Part shown: one piece after another, positions 61,321-64,000 of the stretch
How positions within the stretch are numbered: position 1 is the first letter of the stretch
Layout of the letters: each line of letters starts with the position of its first letter
Source of the DNA: Streptomyces sp. VRA16 Mangrove soil
Lineage (GTDB): Bacteria; Actinomycetota; Actinomycetes; Streptomycetales; Streptomycetaceae
Assembly (NCBI RefSeq): GCF_017377775.1
Contig: NZ_JAFVLN010000013.1
Span: forward strand, 62,001-126,000
Length of the DNA: 64,000 nucleotides
Direction of reading: 5' to 3'
The notes under the pieces: model-generated
The model's input: only the letters and a program-made list of their open reading frames with translations
Database searches by the model: none
What the model was told of the DNA's origin: nothing
Translations under genes and position numbers: made by a program

Positions 61321-62724
61321 TCAGCCCTTCAAGTGGTTCAGAATGCGCGGACCGAGGTCCGTGACGTCGCCCGCGCCCATGGTGAGAACGAGATCACCGG
61401 GCTTGGCCATTCCCGCGATCGCCGCGACGGCGGCGTCCTTGTCGTGGGCGGCCTGGACGTCGGCGCCCGCGGCGCGGGCCGCGTCGATGATGAGCTCGCT
61501 CGTGATGCCCGGGATCGGGTCCTCGCGGGCCGGGTAGATGTCGAGGACCACCGAGGCGTCGGCGAGGGCGAGGGCGTCGCCCATCTCCTTGCCGAGCTCC
61601 TGGGTGCGGGAGAAGAGGTGCGGCTGGAAGAGGACGAGCAGGCGCGAGTCGTCGGCCGCCGCGCGCATCGCCTCCAGGTCCGCCGACATCTCGGTGGGGT
61701 GGTGGGCGTAGGAGTCGATGACCTGGACGCCGCTCTCCTCGCCCTTGAGCTGGAGGCGGCGCTTGACGCCCGTGTACGACTTGATCGCCGAGGCGAGATT
61801 GCGCGCCGGGATGCCCATGGCGACGCCCGCCGCGAGGGCCGCGACCGCGTTGTGCGCGTAGTGGCGGCCGGGGACCGAGACGGTGAAGGTGAGCAGCTTG
61901 CCGTCGAGGAGGACGGTGACCTCGCTGGTCAGGCCGCGCGGGGTGATCTTGTGGATCCGGATGTCGGAGGACTCGGACTCGCCGTACGTGACGATGTTGA
62001 GGGAGGTCTTCTCGCGGATCCGGCGGGTCAGCTCGGCCGCGCCCGACTGGTCGGCGGCGATGACCAGGGTGCCGCCGGGGACGATCTTCGTCGTGAACGT
62101 CTCGAACGACTCGTAGATCTCGTCCATCGACGCGTAGTTCGCGTGGTGGTCGAGCTCGACGTTGAGGATGATCGCGACTTCCGGCTTGTACTTGTGGAAG
62201 CTGCGGTCCGATTCGTCGGCCTCGGCGACGAAGATGTCGCCCTCGCCGTGCAGCGCGTTGGAGCCGGGGGCGTCCAGGTCACCGCCGATGGCGTAGGACG
62301 GGTTCAGGCCGAGCGAGGAGAGCGAGACCGCGAGCATCGACGTCGTGGTCGTCTTGCCGTGCGTGCCGGCCACCGCGATCGGGCGCAGGCCGTCCATCAG
62401 TCCGGCCAGGGCGTCGGAGCGGTGCACGACCGGGATGCCGAGCTCCTTGGCGCGGGCCAGCTCCGGGTTGTCCTCGCGGATCGCGGAGGAGACCACGACG
62501 CAGGTGGTGTCCGGGGCGACGTGCGCGGCGGCGTGGCCGATGTGCACCGTGGCGCCGAGCGCGCGCAGGGCCTCGGCAGTGGCGGACTCGCGTGCGTCGC
62601 TGCCCGCGACCTGCGCGCCGCGCTGGGCCAGGATCTTGGCGATGCCCGACATTCCGGCGCCGCCGATGCCGATGAAGTGCGGTCGGTCCATGTCGCCCAT
62701 GGACTGGGGCAGGCCGGATGCCAT
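61321..62724 (-). CDS. murC: UDP-N-acetylmuramate-L-alanine ligase
   Basis: 467 aa Mur ligase that adds L-alanine to UDP-MurNAc using ATP, the first peptide step of peptidoglycan synthesis. HFIGIGGAGMSGIAKILAQ is the UDP-binding loop near residue 16. AGTHGKTTTTSM near residue 120 is the P-loop, and DESDRSF and NVELDHHANY are Mur ligase motifs. DSYAHHPTEM is the C-domain ATP/His box. The ATG at 62724 has GGGGAG upstream. It is an oddly isolated murC, far from the dcw cluster, as is common in Streptomyces. Confidence 0.97.
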   Translation of the reverse strand: MASGLPQSMGDMDRPHFIGIGGAGMSGIAKILAQRGAQVAGSDARESATAEALRALGATVHIGHAAAHVAPDTTCVVVSSAIREDNPELARAKELGIPVVHRSDALAGLMDGLRPIAVAGTHGKTTTTSMLAVSLSSLGLNPSYAIGGDLDAPGSNALHGEGDIFVAEADESDRSFHKYKPEVAIILNVELDHHANYASMDEIYESFETFTTKIVPGGTLVIAADQSGAAELTRRIREKTSLNIVTYGESESSDIRIHKITPRGLTSEVTVLLDGKLLTFTVSVPGRHYAHNAVAALAAGVAMGIPARNLASAIKSYTGVKRRLQLKGEESGVQVIDSYAHHPTEMSADLEAMRAAADDSRLLVLFQPHLFSRTQELGKEMGDALALADASVVLDIYPAREDPIPGITSELIIDAARAAGADVQAAHDKDAAVAAIAGMAKPGDLVLTMGAGDVTDLGPRILNHLKG

Positions 62725-62866
62725 GCGTGTTTCTCCCCTGGGGTGCCGGTGCGGTGCTGGTGCGTGTGCGGTTCTGAAGCGTGCTGGTCCGGGGCCGGTG
62801 CGGCCGCGGGCCGGGCCCAGCCTATTGCCTCGGCCGGGGCCGCCCCGCACCCAGCACCGCGCCTCG

Positions 62867-63340
62867 CTACGCCTTGCTGTGCGAGAACAGCTTCAGAACC
62901 GGCACGCCGACCTTGTGGCGGGCCTGCGAGGCCCAGTCGCGGTGGAAGAACTCCTCGACGTAGTGCGGGTCGGTCAGCACAATCACCTCGTCGGCCTTCA
63001 CCTCGTCGACCAGGGCCTTGAGAGCGTCCAGGGGGTGGTCCTCGATGAGCCTGCCCTCCGCTGCGCTGCCCGCCTGGCGCAGTGCGGTGAGGGAGACCTG
63101 GAGGGCCTGCTCGGCGGGCCCCTTCGCCTCGTCGCCCTCGGGTACCTCGCCCTCGCGTGTCGCCTCGTCCAGTTCGCCCATCGCCACGTCGTCGATGGCG
63201 CGCAACAGCCGGTCGGCCTGGTCGCCGCGGGGCTGGAGGAGCACATGGAAGGAGACCTCCTCGTCACCGTGCAGAGTGGTGACGAACTCCACGTCGGCGG
63301 ACGTCAGGGCCTTCTCGATCATCAATACGCTCGTGAACAC
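62867..63340 (-). CDS. Conserved small protein, USP-like
   Basis: 157 aa, GTG start. The C-terminal part, ADEVIVLTDPHYVEEFFHRD and ARHKVGVPVLKLFSHSKA, has the alternating strand-helix rhythm of universal-stress or nucleotide-binding proteins. An acidic insert (DEATREGEVPEGDEAKG) lies near residue 60. Such proteins are sometimes labelled indole-3-glycerol phosphate synthase in Streptomyces, but no TIM barrel is present, so that label looks wrong. Function unknown; it lies just upstream of murC. Confidence 0.6.
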   Translation of the reverse strand: MFTSVLMIEKALTSADVEFVTTLHGDEEVSFHVLLQPRGDQADRLLRAIDDVAMGELDEATREGEVPEGDEAKGPAEQALQVSLTALRQAGSAAEGRLIEDHPLDALKALVDEVKADEVIVLTDPHYVEEFFHRDWASQARHKVGVPVLKLFSHSKA

Positions 63341-63368
63341 GACGGGCGCCCTTCTTCTCCTACCGTGG

Positions 63369-63430
63369 CCCGTCCTTCGACGGGTCCCTGCGGAACTGCG
63401 GAAACCATCCTGCCCCGTGTTTTCACGGGG
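63369..63430 (-). terminator. Tandem hairpins after the reductase gene
   Basis: CCCCGTG-TTTT-CACGGGG (63413-63430) and CCCGTC-CTTC-GACGGG (63369-63384). They begin 44 bases beyond the stop of the reductase gene and lie upstream of the small USP-like gene. Confidence 0.65.
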
Positions 63431-63473
63431 TCTGCGAGATTTAGTGTGCCCAGCGGAGGCTAAACGGAACGGA

Positions 63474-64000
63474 TCATTCCGGCGAGTGTCGCCTCCGACG
63501 GTAACGGGAGAAGAGAAAACCGTCCTCTTCCAGGAGAGAGACCAGCTCGAAACGTTCCGGCACAGCCAGCGTCGAGCCGCCCGCGATGCGCTGGGCGTCC
63601 CCGGCGGTGAGCATCGGCGACATCGTCAGACAGAGCTCGTCGAGCACCCGCCCGGCCACGAACTGCCCCAGCATCCGCGGCCCGCCCTCGGTGAGCAGCC
63701 TGCGGTGCCCGCGCGCGGCGAGCTCGGCCACGGCGCGGTCCGGCTCGACCGTCGCGCCGTCGCCCGCGAGCAGCACCTCGGCCCCGGCCTTGCGCACGGC
63801 CTCGATCCGGTCGGCCGGTGCGCCCGCGCCGGTGATCACGTAGGTGGGCACCAGCGGCGAGGTGAACAGGGGCAGCGAGAGGTCCAGGTCGAGGCTGGCG
63901 CTGATCACCGCGATCGACGGGGCCGGGCCCTGGCCCGCCGCCGCACGGCGCGCGGCGAACGCCTCCCGGGCGCGGGCCGGCCGGTACCCCTCCTGGCGGA
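63474..64000 (-). CDS. Pyrimidine reductase family protein (RibD C-domain), N-terminus outside window
   Basis: The visible 175 codons match the RibD C-terminal / dihydrofolate-reductase-like fold. SIAVISASLDLDLSLPLF near the right edge, TYVITGAGAPADRIEAV, then LLTEGGPRMLGQFVAG and DELCLTMSPMLTAGD are family motifs for NADPH and substrate binding. An in-frame GTG at 63908 is not the true start, because coding similarity continues to the window edge. A riboflavin-pathway reductase is possible, but stand-alone members have unknown substrates. Confidence 0.85.
   Translation of the reverse strand, partial: RQEGYRPARAREAFAARRAAAGQGPAPSIAVISASLDLDLSLPLFTSPLVPTYVITGAGAPADRIEAVRKAGAEVLLAGDGATVEPDRAVAELAARGHRRLLTEGGPRMLGQFVAGRVLDELCLTMSPMLTAGDAQRIAGGSTLAVPERFELVSLLEEDGFLFSRYRRRRHSPE

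Noticed and set aside
62867..63340. Indole-3-glycerol phosphate synthase
   Set aside because: 157 residues without a TIM barrel or catalytic Lys/Glu pattern; the name seen for such proteins appears to be a carried-over error.

Overview
The window is 64 kb of very high-GC actinobacterial chromosome and is almost certainly from a Streptomyces. The reasons are extreme GC at third codon positions, frequent GTG and some TTG starts, a two-domain geosmin synthase, an SSI-type subtilisin inhibitor, an lrm-mgt type macrolide-resistance pair, a SAV2148-type HEPN protein, two CUT1 sugar ABC systems without their own ATPase, and GlgX/TreY/TreZ. No tRNA, rRNA, CRISPR array, insertion sequence or prophage was seen. 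Genes cut by the window ends are an S8 protease (left) and a RibD-like reductase (right).

Layout, left to right. 1-4.6 kb: secreted subtilase (partial), MMPL transporter, CDP-alcohol phosphatidyltransferase. 4.8-7.2 kb: an Erm-type 23S rRNA methyltransferase and an OleD-like macrolide glycosyltransferase, preceded by a candidate leader peptide and attenuator. 7.2-10.3 kb: a sugar ABC operon. 10.5-15.8 kb: small kinase, DEDDh exonuclease, HEPN protein, and a two-gene exported copper amine oxidase that looks split into an N-domain protein and a catalytic protein. 15.9-29.3 kb: glgX, treY and treZ (glycogen to trehalose), separated by an MFS transporter, P450, M14 peptidase, SSI inhibitor, FHA protein and acetyltransferase. 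29.4-34.9 kb: kinase, M24 peptidase, LysE exporter, a heptamer tandem repeat, PDZ protein, LysR regulator, CTP-synthase-like amidotransferase. 34.9-43.3 kb: multicopper oxidase, geosmin synthase, lipoprotein, a decapitated chorismate mutase, pentapeptide protein, and a hydrolase/P450 pair.

43.3-58.7 kb is the most coherent system: a LacI regulator and large GH38 enzyme face a CUT1 importer, a GH5 enzyme, a Tat-exported GH85 endo-beta-N-acetylglucosaminidase and a second GH38 alpha-mannosidase. I read it as an N-glycan foraging locus: release outside the cell, import of oligomannose, alpha-demannosylation inside, and cleavage of the Man-beta-GlcNAc core by the GH5. Two near-identical palindromes sit on the two divergent promoters and are the obvious LacI operators.

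58.7-60.9 kb is a decayed patch: an excalibur-like frame, a PIN/ribbon-helix-helix toxin-antitoxin pair and a DUF262 stub. It is closed by a 20-bp perfect hairpin, after which core genes resume (msrB, murC, a small USP-like protein, and the RibD-like reductase).
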